Origin: Chrysomallon squamiferum
Lineage: Eukaryota; Mollusca; Gastropoda; Neomphalida; Peltospiridae
Reading direction: 5' to 3'
Assembly (NCBI GenBank): GCA_012295275.1
Contig: CM022667.1
Coordinates: forward strand, 1,914,501 to 1,947,000
Length of the DNA: 32,500 bases
How positions within the stretch are numbered: position 1 is the stretch's first letter; the number at the start of each line of letters is the position of its first letter. A program made the position numbers and the translations under genes. Shown one piece after another: positions 22,545 to 32,250 of the stretch. The notes beneath the pieces were generated by a model. The model was given only the letters and a program-made list of their open reading frames with translations, made no database searches and had not been told where the DNA came from.

Positions 22545-22770
22545 ATGTTAACACTTTAATAATGTTACTCTCATCTCTACGTTAAATTAGTGTGATATTT
22601 TAACACTTTAATAATGTTATTCTCATCTCTACGTTAAATTAGTGTGGTATTATTTTAACACTTTAACAATGTTATTCTCATCTCTACGTTAAATTAGTGT
22701 GATATTATTTTAACACTTTAACAATGTTATTCTCATCTCTACGTTAAATTAATGTGACATTATTTTAACA
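22545..22770. repeat. 55-bp tandem array abutting the 5' end of a tRNA gene
   Basis: Four copies begin TTAACACTTTAAYAATGTTA at 22548, 22600, 22655 and 22710, each followed by CTCTCATCTCTACGTTAAATT; a fifth partial start lies at 22765. Later copies are nearly identical. Read on the - strand, a unit (ACGTAGAGATGAGARTAACA then TTATTAAAGTGTTAA) aligns with the sequence just upstream of the tRNA at 26631 (ACGTAGAAATGAGAATAGCA then TTATTGACATATTAA). By eye this is 35 of 43 positions including the adjoining TATCGG. The array therefore looks like an amplified tRNA 5' flank. Confidence 0.9.
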
Positions 22771-22892
22771 GATTTTTTTCTGATTCAAAACCCCTGATTC
22801 AAAACCCCTTCAAAAAAACACTGACAATGATAAAGATAATTATAATAATCATGATTATGACAAACAACGACGACGAAAATAATATCCAAAAT

Positions 22893-22896
22893 AAAA
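22893..22896 (-). terminator. Likely Pol III terminator of tRNA-Gln-CTG copy 3
   Basis: TTTT on the - strand about 16 nt past the tRNA 3' end. A second TTTT follows soon after. Confidence 0.55.
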
Positions 22897-22911
22897 CACT
22901 TACAATAAATT

Positions 22912-22983
22912 AGGTTCTACCGAGACTTGAACTCGGATCGCTGGATTCAGAGTCCAAAGTGCTAACCATTACACCATAGAACC
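22912..22983 (-). tRNA. tRNA-Gln (anticodon CTG), copy 3
   Basis: A 72-nt intronless glutamine tRNA on the - strand, identical in sequence to copies 2, 4 and 5, with all stems paired and a CTG anticodon. It lies 370 bp from copy 2 in the same orientation. The immediate 5' flank in sense is GCTAAGATATC before the GG start, sharing the TATC next to the gene with copies 2 and 5. It lacks the longer 5' homology seen for those two. Confidence 0.97.
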
Positions 22984-23410
22984 GATATCTTAGCAATTCT
23001 GATAATTACTATTGTTCATTAGCGTCCAAAGAATATGAGAAAACAAATTTGTTTAATAACATATCGATATTTTTCCAATTTTTTAGATACAGTATGTAAC
23101 AGAAATTATAACTATGACAAAGGGACCCGTTCCATTTTGATTTAGATTTAATTTTAGATTTTACATATGGTTTCTATAAGTCAGGATAGGGTATAAAAAA
23201 TATTAGTAGAATGTCAGTTGCAGTTGGAAGTAGTAAAATGCTACATAGAAAGAATGACTGAGATATGTGTAAACTGTGTACGTGAAATAGTGTGTAATAA
23301 CAATAAATTTACATTAAAAATTGTTTCCTTACAAATCATTGATTTCCATTAACTCTGAAATCGGAACAGTAAGCTTAATACCAGCTGATACTGATAGTGA
23401 TGTTGTCGTT

Positions 23411-23435
23411 GTGACCACCACCACCACCACACCAG

Positions 23436-23479
<44 letters not shown>

Positions 23480-23752
23480 TAATCCCTCCTAAAACTTCCA
23501 CTTGATACTATTACTACTGCTACTACTACTACTACTACTATTACTACTATTAACAATTAACATAAGAACAACTGTTGCCATCTATTACTATAACAACTAC
23601 TATTACTACTAATACTGTTACCACATCTAACACTAATACTGATTACTACTAATAACAGCTAACACCAGAGAAACTGCTGCTGCTATTACTACAACAACAA
23701 CTACTACTACAGCTACTACTACTACTACTACAACAACTATTATTATTATTAT
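23411..23752. repeat. (ACC)/(ACT)/(ATT) trinucleotide block in the tRNA spacer
   Basis: CAC units, a clean (ACT)n run (about 23438-23478), and decayed ACT/AAC/GCT units to a short (ATT)n. The - strand frame here reads V and S runs and is an artefact. Confidence 0.9.
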
Positions 23753-24412
23753 TTATTGATATATACATTTTATATTATTATGCATTGTATATTATTTTTT
23801 GTTTATCATCATCATTATGACCATCATCATTATGACCATCATCATCATTACCTTTATCATTTTATTATTATGATCATCTTCATCAACGTGAATATTCATA
23901 TATATAGTTTGACAGCTCAAGCGAGTTTGGATCACAGAACATGAAAGGTTTGACTGATTCTTTAGTTTCTGTTTATTCCGCTCGAAATGTTGTATCTCGA
24001 CAACAAATCAAACTTCTTCACAGACCGGTCAATCCTACACGAGATTTAAAGGGAGAGTACCGAGTCAGATAAAAGGGAGATAATAATTAATAACTACGAA
24101 TCTTGTCTTCATTCACAAAAGCACCACTCAAATGCAGGAAAAATTGAAAAGAAAAAGTAATCAAAACAGAGCGTAAATAAGACAGAAACTTAAGACGCGA
24201 CGAAGGAAATATTAAATATTTTTTTCGTTTGAAATGTTACGCTAAATATAAAGCGTGCGGGTGATATAATTCATGTATGATTTTCCGCAAAAACCTGTAA
24301 AAATTTTTTTCTAAATTGTTTCTGTGAAGCTCTTTTTATTAATTCCATGCTTGTCGTGCCTAACAATGGCGTTTCATAAAAAGTGGCAAAGAACACAAAG
24401 TAATCTAACCCA
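23753..24412. other. Non-coding centre of the divergent tRNA cluster
   Basis: It includes a (CAT)n stretch at about 23803-23862 and unique AT-rich sequence. No promoter or gene is recognised in what is the midpoint between the two tRNA groups. Confidence 0.5.

Positions 24413-24468
<56 letters not shown>
24413..24468. repeat. (AAT)18 microsatellite
   Basis: A clean AAT run. Directly after it lies a perfect small hairpin, GGCTTT-GGT-AAAGCC, near 24484-24498. Confidence 0.95.
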
Positions 24469-24470
<2 letters not shown>

Positions 24471-24557
24471 TTTATTCCGTAGCGGCTTTGGTAAAGCCAT
24501 GACCCGATTAATCATTCAAGCATTTCAAAGGTGTTTTTTTATTCGTTTTTAGAAGCT

Positions 24558-24613
24558 TTTGTAGTGAACACACTACACACCAGCCTTTGTAGTGAACACG
24601 TTACACTCCGGCC
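24558..24613. repeat. Two-copy 28-bp direct repeat
   Basis: TTTGTAGTGAACAC begins at 24558 and 24586. The remainder (ACTACACACCAGCC versus GTTACACTCCGGCC) is partly diverged. Confidence 0.85.
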
Positions 24614-25019
24614 TCTGACCTCTTCTCTCTCTCCCTCTCTCTCTGTTTTACTATTACTTTCAGCAAGGATTAGCTGAACAAAAAAAAACAAGATGAAATG
24701 CATGGGCATAATGATTGTAATAGATATATGTTTTCACTAGATGATTATTCATGTACGCCTTTTGTGTAAATAACCTCTGACCTGACCTGAAAATTCAAAC
24801 CGCTACAGGATCAAGGTTCAGAATCTGATATAATTCATTCATTAACCGTATCTGGTTATAACCGATCCCGGAATCCGAATTTAAAAAGAAATAAAGATAA
24901 AAATAAATATATAAAAATAATAATTATAATAATAACAATCTAAGCGTTTTAAGTTATATCTGTTGCTATTAACGATCAAAGTTGGTGATGTAGCACTGTT
25001 GTTATTGTCGTTGTTCTAA
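24614..25019. other. Non-coding stretch
   Basis: A short CT-rich run at 24623-24644. Otherwise nothing is recognised. Confidence 0.5.
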
Positions 25020-25215
25020 TAATAATATTACTACTACTACTACTACTGCTACTACTACTACTATTATCGTTATCATTTTCGATGTTATTATTATTGTTAT
25101 TATGATGTTATCATAACTATTATTGTTATTATTATATTATCATATTAATTATTATTATCATCATCATAATCATCATCAAAAATCATCATTATCATCATCA
25201 TCATCATCATCATTA
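25020..25215. repeat. ACT/ATT/ATC trinucleotide block
   Basis: An (ACT)n run, then ATT and ATC units with interruptions. Confidence 0.9.
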
Positions 25216-25477
25216 CCCAGTTTACTGTTATTACTATTATTTATTTATTTTAAATAACATGAAGGTGCACTGAACGTAATTCACATCTCGCTAACAGTAA
25301 TTACTACCTCACCCGTTTTCAAATTGTCGTAGTAAACTAATAATTATTAGAAATCGTAAACAAAGCCTTAAAGGTGTTGTTAATTCGTTCCGTGCTTGTA
25401 AAATCTATTTATAACAACAACAGTAGTAATTTCGTTCCGTTTAACACGACACGCGAATAAGTCCATATTACTAGTAC

Positions 25478-25549
25478 GGTTCTATGGTGTAATGGTTAGC
25501 ACTTTGGACTCTGAATCCAGCGATCCGAGTTCAAGTCTCGGTAGAACCT
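25478..25549 (+). tRNA. tRNA-Gln (anticodon CTG), copy 4
   Basis: A 72-nt intronless glutamine tRNA on the + strand, identical to copies 2, 3 and 5. The D-arm/A box region TGGTGTAATGGTTAGCAC and T-loop/B box GAGTTCAAGTC are intact. It is the first + strand member and sits about 2.5 kb from the nearest - strand copy, so the two groups point away from each other. Its 3' flank (25600-25668) is homologous to that of copy 5, showing that gene and flank were duplicated together. The 5' flank does not share the motif of copies 2 and 5. Confidence 0.97.
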
Positions 25550-25560
25550 AACGGTCAATA

Positions 25561-25564
25561 TTTT
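25561..25564 (+). terminator. Pol III terminator of tRNA-Gln-CTG copy 4
   Basis: TTTT 11 nt after the tRNA 3' end, followed by more T-runs. Confidence 0.75.
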
Positions 25565-25599
25565 ATTTTATTTTTTATTTTTATTTTTTAATAATTTAG

Positions 25600-25668
25600 T
25601 TTTTTAAAGACTAATTTTTCTTCTGTCGTTTGTGTAATATGAAATTATTAAAGAAACCGCCTAATTTG
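25600..25668. repeat. tRNA 3'-flank duplication, copy A
   Basis: TTTTTCTTCTGTCGTTT, then an AATTATTAAAGAAACCGCCT core. It matches 26735-26796 downstream of the next tRNA with a few substitutions. Confidence 0.85.
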
Positions 25669-25827
25669 TTTTAACGCAATAATCTTAATAAATGATTTGG
25701 TTAGATTGATTTTATGTATTTAATATTTAAATCATTGTTGATATTATTTTTATTTTACTGTGAAATCATTGTTTATAATTGGATTTTTATTGTTGTTACT
25801 GCTGAATGCATCTCTGCTGGTTTTATT

Positions 25828-25840
25828 ACTACTACTACTA

Positions 25841-25899
<59 letters not shown>

Positions 25900-25956
25900 G
25901 TTACTATTACTACTACTACTACTGTTATTACTGATATTATTAATTACTATTACTAT

Positions 25957-25993
<37 letters not shown>

Positions 25994-26350
25994 GTTACTA
26001 TTACTACTACCACTACTACTAGTGGTACAACTACCACCACAACACCGCTACTATTAATACTGTTACTATGATTATTAAGATGAATTGCTACAACTGTTAC
26101 TACTACTACTGCTGCTACTACTACCACCACCACCACCACCACCACCACTACTACTATTATTATAATTATTATTATTAATTGTTACTACTATTACTACAAC
26201 TTCCACTACTACTACAACTACTACAGCTATGGTTATTATTAATTGCTATTATTGCTGCTGCTACTACTACTACTACTACTACTATTACTATATTATTACT
26301 GTTCCTGCTGCTGCTACTGCTACTGCTACTACTACTACTACTACTACTAC

Positions 26351-26401
<51 letters not shown>

Positions 26402-26410
26402 CGTCGTTGT
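25828..26410. repeat. ~580-bp (ACT)n/(ATT)n/(ACC)n trinucleotide block between two tRNA genes
   Basis: Long clean ACT runs (about 25828-25898 and 25955-25993), ACC units near 26122-26148, more ACT, then a clean ATT run (about 26350-26400). Open frames on both strands (T, L, Y, I, N, S, V runs) are repeat translations, not genes. Confidence 0.95.
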
Positions 26411-26630
26411 CATCGTTGTTGTCATAATCATGATTATTATAATTATCTTCATCGTTGTCAGTGTGGTTTTCCAAGTTAATCAAAATACAGATATTTTCTT
26501 TCTTAATCAGAAAATAAAGTTTGTAGAATAAAATAAAATTTGTTTCACCATGTACATGGAATTTCAACGTAGGACCAAAATAATATCTCACGTAGAAATG
26601 AGAATAGCATTATTGACATATTAACGTATC

Positions 26631-26702
26631 GGTTCTATGGTGTAATGGTTAGCACTTTGGACTCTGAATCCAGCGATCCGAGTTCAAGTCTCGGTAGAAC
26701 CT
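26631..26702 (+). tRNA. tRNA-Gln (anticodon CTG), copy 5
   Basis: A 72-nt intronless glutamine tRNA on the + strand, identical to copies 2-4. Its 5' flank (about 26590-26630) is a single-copy version of the 55-bp repeat unit found upstream of copy 2, and its 3' flank matches that of copy 4. It therefore links both sides of the divergent cluster by shared ancestry. T-runs start 8 nt after the 3' end. Confidence 0.97.
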
Positions 26703-26709
26703 AATTTAC

Positions 26710-26714
26710 TTTTT
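26710..26714 (+). terminator. Pol III terminator of tRNA-Gln-CTG copy 5
   Basis: T5 run starting 8 nt after the tRNA, followed by further T-runs. Confidence 0.85.
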
Positions 26715-26734
26715 ATTTTTTATTTTACTTTATA

Positions 26735-26796
26735 AAGAATACATTTTTCTTCTGTCATTTATATAATAAGTAATTATTAAAGAAACCGCCTGATTT
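26735..26796. repeat. tRNA 3'-flank duplication, copy B
   Basis: TTTTTCTTCTGTCATTT and an AATTATTAAAGAAACCGCCT core, the partner of 25600-25668. Confidence 0.85.
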
Positions 26797-27579
26797 ATAA
26801 ATGAAATAATTTGCCCTAAAAATTATTGTAACCTGCAGAAATAAGAACAACAACCACAAAACAATATACAGCAGCATCAGTGGTAGCAACAGCAGCAGCA
26901 GCAATGATTCTACTATTAATGATACTTAGTAAAATAAGTAAATAAATAAATAAACCAGTGCGTTATTTAATAAAGTAAGAAAAATATAAATTTCACTGTA
27001 TTTTATTCGATATAAATATCTGATAATTAAACTCTGTTACGAGACCCATTACACTGGCGTTGTCGTTTTTTCTGAACTAGACTTGATTCCAGGCTAATCT
27101 GTTTCTGAACAATTCAATGATTCTTGTCTGCATTTTACATCTCGTCACAGTTTCATGTCTCATTTGCTAGACACAAGTTAGTGCATAGTAATATCTCTAC
27201 AGACTCATGACGTCATGTTTTAAATCCCATTGTCTGAATGTCTTTTATTTAGGACTGATAAAAACACTGTTATAGCGAAGACTGTGAGCCGCTATCTTTC
27301 ACCGATAAATCGATATACTCCCCTATTTCGTTTAAACAAACACCGAGAATAATTATTCGTTTTAATTTAAACGATGATAAATGTTTACGGCTGTCTGAGT
27401 GCGTTAGACGAAACTTTCTGGGTTTAATAGCAGTGCAGTGTTAAACGAAAGGCTAGTACGATTAATTTAGTTCTAATTTTCTACAGATACTTGAACCCAA
27501 TTTCTGGTGCATAAAAAAAAAAGTTTCTATTTTTAATTAAGAGTGACCTAATTTCCCCCCGCTAACCGTAAAAATCGAC
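26797..27579. other. Non-coding spacer between tRNA copies 5 and 6
   Basis: It holds small AGC/GCA units near 26886-26903, AAAT units near 26936-26955, and a perfect TGACGTCA at 27208-27215. No gene is recognised. Confidence 0.5.
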
Positions 27580-27651
27580 GGTTCCGTGGTGTAATGGTTA
27601 GCACTTTGGACTCTGAATCCAGCGATCCGAGTTCAAGTCTCGGTGGAACCT
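27580..27651 (+). tRNA. tRNA-Gln (anticodon CTG), variant copy 6
   Basis: A 72-nt intronless glutamine tRNA on the + strand that differs from the four identical CTG copies only in the acceptor stem. GGTTCCG pairs with TGGAACC, so pair 6-67 is C-G instead of T-A (both sides changed together), and pair 7-66 is a G-T wobble instead of A-T. The 6-67 pair is the same as in the TTG copy. The paired change shows selection or shared ancestry rather than decay. D-arm, anticodon arm and T-arm match the other CTG copies exactly. A T4 run follows. Confidence 0.96.
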
Positions 27652-28015
27652 GAATTTAATTATTATAATTTTATTAGAGGTATTAAAGTAATTTCTAAAA
27701 TTTTCTGTAATCAACTCGTATATAAAATAAAGCTAGCTGTTATAAAATATGCGGTTTTCTAGTAGTATTGGTGATAATTATAGCAGTAACAATAATGTTA
27801 TGAATAGTAATGAAAATATTATTAAGTAATATAATACTAGTTGTGGAAACAGTATTATTATTAACATTATTTTTCTACTGTATTATCACACTTAACAGCT
27901 GTATTTTGAACTTGATGAATTATTTTTCTAGTATATTCATAGTACGTTTGAAAATGCGATACGACTGATAGCTTAATGAAAGGATATGTTTAAAGAAATT
28001 ATAGGAAACCAGTGT

Positions 28016-28017
<2 letters not shown>
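27652..28017. other. AT-rich non-coding stretch
   Basis: Decayed AGT/AAT units near 27758-27850. No gene is recognised. Confidence 0.5.
27669..27672 (+). terminator. Pol III terminator of tRNA-Gln-CTG copy 6
   Basis: TTTT 17 nt after the tRNA 3' end, the first T4 run downstream. Confidence 0.65.
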
Positions 28018-28109
<92 letters not shown>

Positions 28110-28225
28110 CTTTCTTTCTCTCTCTCTCTCTCGTTCTCTCTCTCTCGTTCTCTCTTTCTCTCTCTCTCGCTCTCGCTCTCTCTCTCTCTCTCTCTCGTTC
28201 TCTCTTTCTCTCTCGCTCTCGTTTT

Positions 28226-28304
<79 letters not shown>
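28018..28304. repeat. 287-bp (CT)n tract with regular GTTC/GCTC interruptions
   Basis: A pure CT run (28018-28104), a central part with repeated TCGTTCTCTC and TCGCTCTCGC motifs (28105-28232), then pure CT again. The interruption pattern suggests internal duplication. Frames on both strands are repeat artefacts. Confidence 0.95.
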
Positions 28305-29278
<974 letters not shown>

Positions 29279-29305
29279 CTTCCTCTCTTCAATGCTGTGA
29301 AATAT

Positions 29306-29783
29306 GTTCTCAAACTGATGCAACTTCTTTATCTATTCAAATGTATTTTACATATCTGATCTATTTAAATCAAAACATAGAACGTGTTATAATTATGACG
29401 TTAAAATATATTCTCAAAATGCTGATCAACTGATACAACTTCTTTATCTATTCAAATGTCTCTGTCTATTTTTACATATATTATGTACGCGTGTGTAATT
29501 TACACATATTCTTTATCTATTTAAATCTCTTTGCATTTTTACATATATTATGTACGCGTGTGTAATTTACACATATTCTTTATCTATTTAAATCTCTTTG
29601 CATTTTTACATATATTATATACGCGTGTGTAATTTACACATATTCTTTATCTATTTAAATCTCTTTGCATTTTTACATATATTATGTACGCGTGTGTGTA
29701 ATTTACACATATTCTTTATCTATTTAAATCTCTCTCTGTGTATTTTTACATACATTATACACGCGCGTATAATTTACATATTC
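29306..29783. repeat. ~67-bp minisatellite with a palindrome in every unit
   Basis: Five units begin TTCTTTATCTATTTAAATCT at 29440, 29509, 29576, 29643 and 29712 (spacings 69, 67, 67, 69). A degenerate leading pair lies at 29306 and 29411. Each full unit contains ATGTACGCG followed by TGTGTAATTTACACA, whose two 7-bp arms are exact reverse complements around a single T. Confidence 0.9.
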
Positions 29784-29929
29784 ATGCGCTCGTTTGCGCC
29801 TGCATGTTCGACACATTAAAAAATAATGGTCAATTACGATCGTTCTGTACCAGCGTGGCTTCTTTTCAAACTTTGTTAACGACATAACGGCTATGCTAAT
29901 AACACAGTCCTCACGTGAAGAACACCTTA

Positions 29930-30180
29930 ACGTCGCCCGTTCTGAACGTGCCCCGTCTGTACGGACCAATGGACGGGAGGGAGGACCATGTTACGTCATC
30001 TTTCAGACGTCTGCTCCTTTTGGTTAATGCGCGTCTGCTGTGGTTAAACTGAGCGTCCCGTGTTCTGGAGCATCCTGAGTGAAATAATTTTATAACCGAG
30101 ATGTCAGACGCAGGGATAAAACAAAGCAGCAGGGCTGTCGTGCTGGCGAGGTTTTGCAGGATCTGTTGGGAGAAACGGTA
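29930..30180. promoter_or_regulatory. Possible CpG-rich promoter-like block
   Basis: A clear rise in GC and CpG over the flanks. It contains ACCAAT (about 29965-29970) and TTACGTCA, a CRE/ATF-like site, at 29991-29998. No downstream exon can be identified, so this is only a composition and motif observation. Confidence 0.3.
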
Positions 30181-30295
30181 TTGTTGAAATTAACATTAAA
30201 AAAGAAAAAAAGAAAAAAAAAAAACAAATTCTGTCTGTTGTAAAGGAAAAAAAAGACGGATTAGATCATGCAGAATACAATTTGCAGGTAGGATG

Positions 30296-30640
30296 TAGTG
30301 ATGATGATGATGATGTGATATTCATAATGATGATGATGGTGATGGTAATGATAAGTACTAATGATAAGGTGATGATGATTTATGGTGATAATGATGATGA
30401 CGATTGATGACGATGATAGCAATGTATGATGACTGGAATAATAGTGATAGTGATAATGATGATGGTGTGATGATAGGCATAATGGTGATAATGATAATGT
30501 CGATGATAGTAGAGAGATGATTCTAATATGTATGATGATGATGATGGTATATGATAGTCATTATTTTGATGACGATGATGAAGGTCTAGTGATAGCGATG
30601 GTGATAATGATAACGAAGATGATGATGGTTATCCTGATCT
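30296..30640. repeat. Imperfect (GAT)n block, about 345 bp
   Basis: GATGAT units with GATA, GGT and AAT variation, all with the GAT sense on the + strand. Confidence 0.85.
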
Positions 30641-30974
30641 GGTGATTGTTTTATATTTAGAGTTATACTGATTTTGTTATTATAATGTGAAAACCTGCTA
30701 GGAAGATCACATTCTATGAGATACGGATAAGTCTAATAATACTTTAGCAATAATTATTTTGGAATTTATATAACAGCATGCTGTGTCAAAACAAATACAG
30801 GATCATAAACATGAACGAAAATATTTCCTGTTTTGAAAAGAAGAAACATCTGTATGTTTCTTGTATCTCTTAATATCATTAAACTAAAGTATAGAATATT
30901 ACTTAAAACGTAAAGCTGAATATTCAAATTCAAGAACGTTCAAATATATGTATACTATACTAACAGTTATGTTT
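30641..30974. other. AT-rich non-coding stretch
   Basis: Nothing recognised. Confidence 0.5.
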
Positions 30975-31145
30975 GATTATGCACATATACATATACATAT
31001 ACACACACACGCAGACACACACACACACAGTCTTCTCAAATTCTTATCTCTTTTGTCTGTATATGTATATATACATACATACATACATGCATACATATAT
31101 GTATATATACATATATACATACATACATACATAGATACATATACA
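30975..31145. repeat. (CA)/(ACAT)/(TA) compound microsatellite
   Basis: ACATAT and CA units, about 45 bp of unique sequence, then ACAT and TATG units. Confidence 0.9.
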
Positions 31146-31769
31146 TATATGTAAATATCATCAAGCTGTTACACTATCAGTTAATTTAATTCATGATTAA
31201 TCTGATGTCAATCTACATGAAGAAACAAATAAATGTTTGAATATTATAACTTACTAATTTCTCTGTACATGTTTCTCGTTTATTAACGTCACGATAAAAC
31301 CTCGATAATTCCATTAATATCTATTAACAGGCGAATACCTGTTATTAATATATACAGCATACATTCAGACAAGCATAGCCAACGGTTTAGTATATACATG
31401 CATAGACCATAGTCTATCATAAACCAGTTGTGGGGCACTGGATGGAACGGGATATAACTATAACAGACGGGTGCACGAATAAAAAGAAAAGAGCTCCGTT
31501 ACAAAACGTTTTCTATTGCATTTCAGTGATTTTAAAGAACTTCGCAATAAAAGTATTATTGCTTGTTTCTGATGTCATTGGATGCCTTTACACTAATGAT
31601 TTTTCGTTTACCTTTAATTTCTTTCATTTACGATTTTTCCAATGACTCGGCGACAGCATTGCCTTGTTTAGACGCCATTTGTAAATACACATGAAGAACA
31701 CAGAGTACATTTTAGTAAATCATAACCCACGACTGAGAATATACAAATAAATTAATGAATAAATGAAAA

Positions 31770-31772
<3 letters not shown>
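31146..31772. other. Unique non-coding stretch
   Basis: The + strand frame at 31430-31645 has no acceptor or recognisable homologue. Nothing else is seen. Confidence 0.5.

Positions 31773-31853
<81 letters not shown>
31773..31853. repeat. (TA)40 microsatellite
   Basis: A perfect TA run of about 80 bp, self-complementary and potentially cruciform-forming. Confidence 0.95.
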
Positions 31854-31859
<6 letters not shown>

Positions 31860-31991
31860 AATAATAATAATAAAGAAAAAGAAAGAAAAAACAAAAAAAA
31901 AGAAGAAAACAAGATCACATTTTGTTCAGCTATCTGAATTATGTGTTCAACAACATTAGGAAAATGTTACGTTAGTAAATATTGGGAATCC

Positions 31992-32127
31992 GATAAAAAA
32001 AGTAAGTTTTAAAAAGTAAAACTAAATGGACTGAAGGCTTTACTTGCAAAAAAAAAGAAAAAAAAAAGAAGGATTTGATAAAAACTAAATTTTGAAGAGT
32101 CAAAATAAATGGACTGAGCTTTTTATG

Positions 32128-32159
<32 letters not shown>

Positions 32160-32160
32160 A
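31992..32160. repeat. Two-copy ~85-bp repeat, each copy ending in an A-rich tail
   Basis: GATAAAA at 31992 and 32077 starts two related units that share TAAATGGACTGA and end in A-rich runs (about 32048-32066, and A27 at 32128-32154). Confidence 0.75.
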
Positions 32161-32189
32161 TAAACAAAGTAAAAAGATATCTTCATAAT

Positions 32190-32250
32190 AGGTCTGCATA
32201 TCAAACCAGCTGACGTCAGTGCTCTAACCACTGGACTACGATCGTCTTGC
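32190..32250 (-). mobile_element. Degenerate tRNA-like sequence, possible SINE head
   Basis: On the - strand the sequence contains CGTAGTCCAGTGGTTAGAGC, an excellent Pol III A box in tRNA context. About 16 nt later comes GGTTTGATATGC, a degraded B box. The spacing is too short for a full anticodon arm and no acceptor stem closes it. tRNA-derived SINE heads have this look. A truncated tRNA pseudogene is the alternative. Immediately 3' (on -) lies the T-rich complement of the A-rich repeat pair. Confidence 0.4.

Noticed and set aside
24800-24850. A GGTTCAGAATC string resembling a Pol III B box
   Set aside because: No A box at proper spacing and no tRNA fold.
25714-26591. Long open frames of 78-138 codons on both strands
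   Set aside because: They translate the ACT/ATT trinucleotide block as runs of T, L, Y, I, N, S or V in all frames; repeat artefact.
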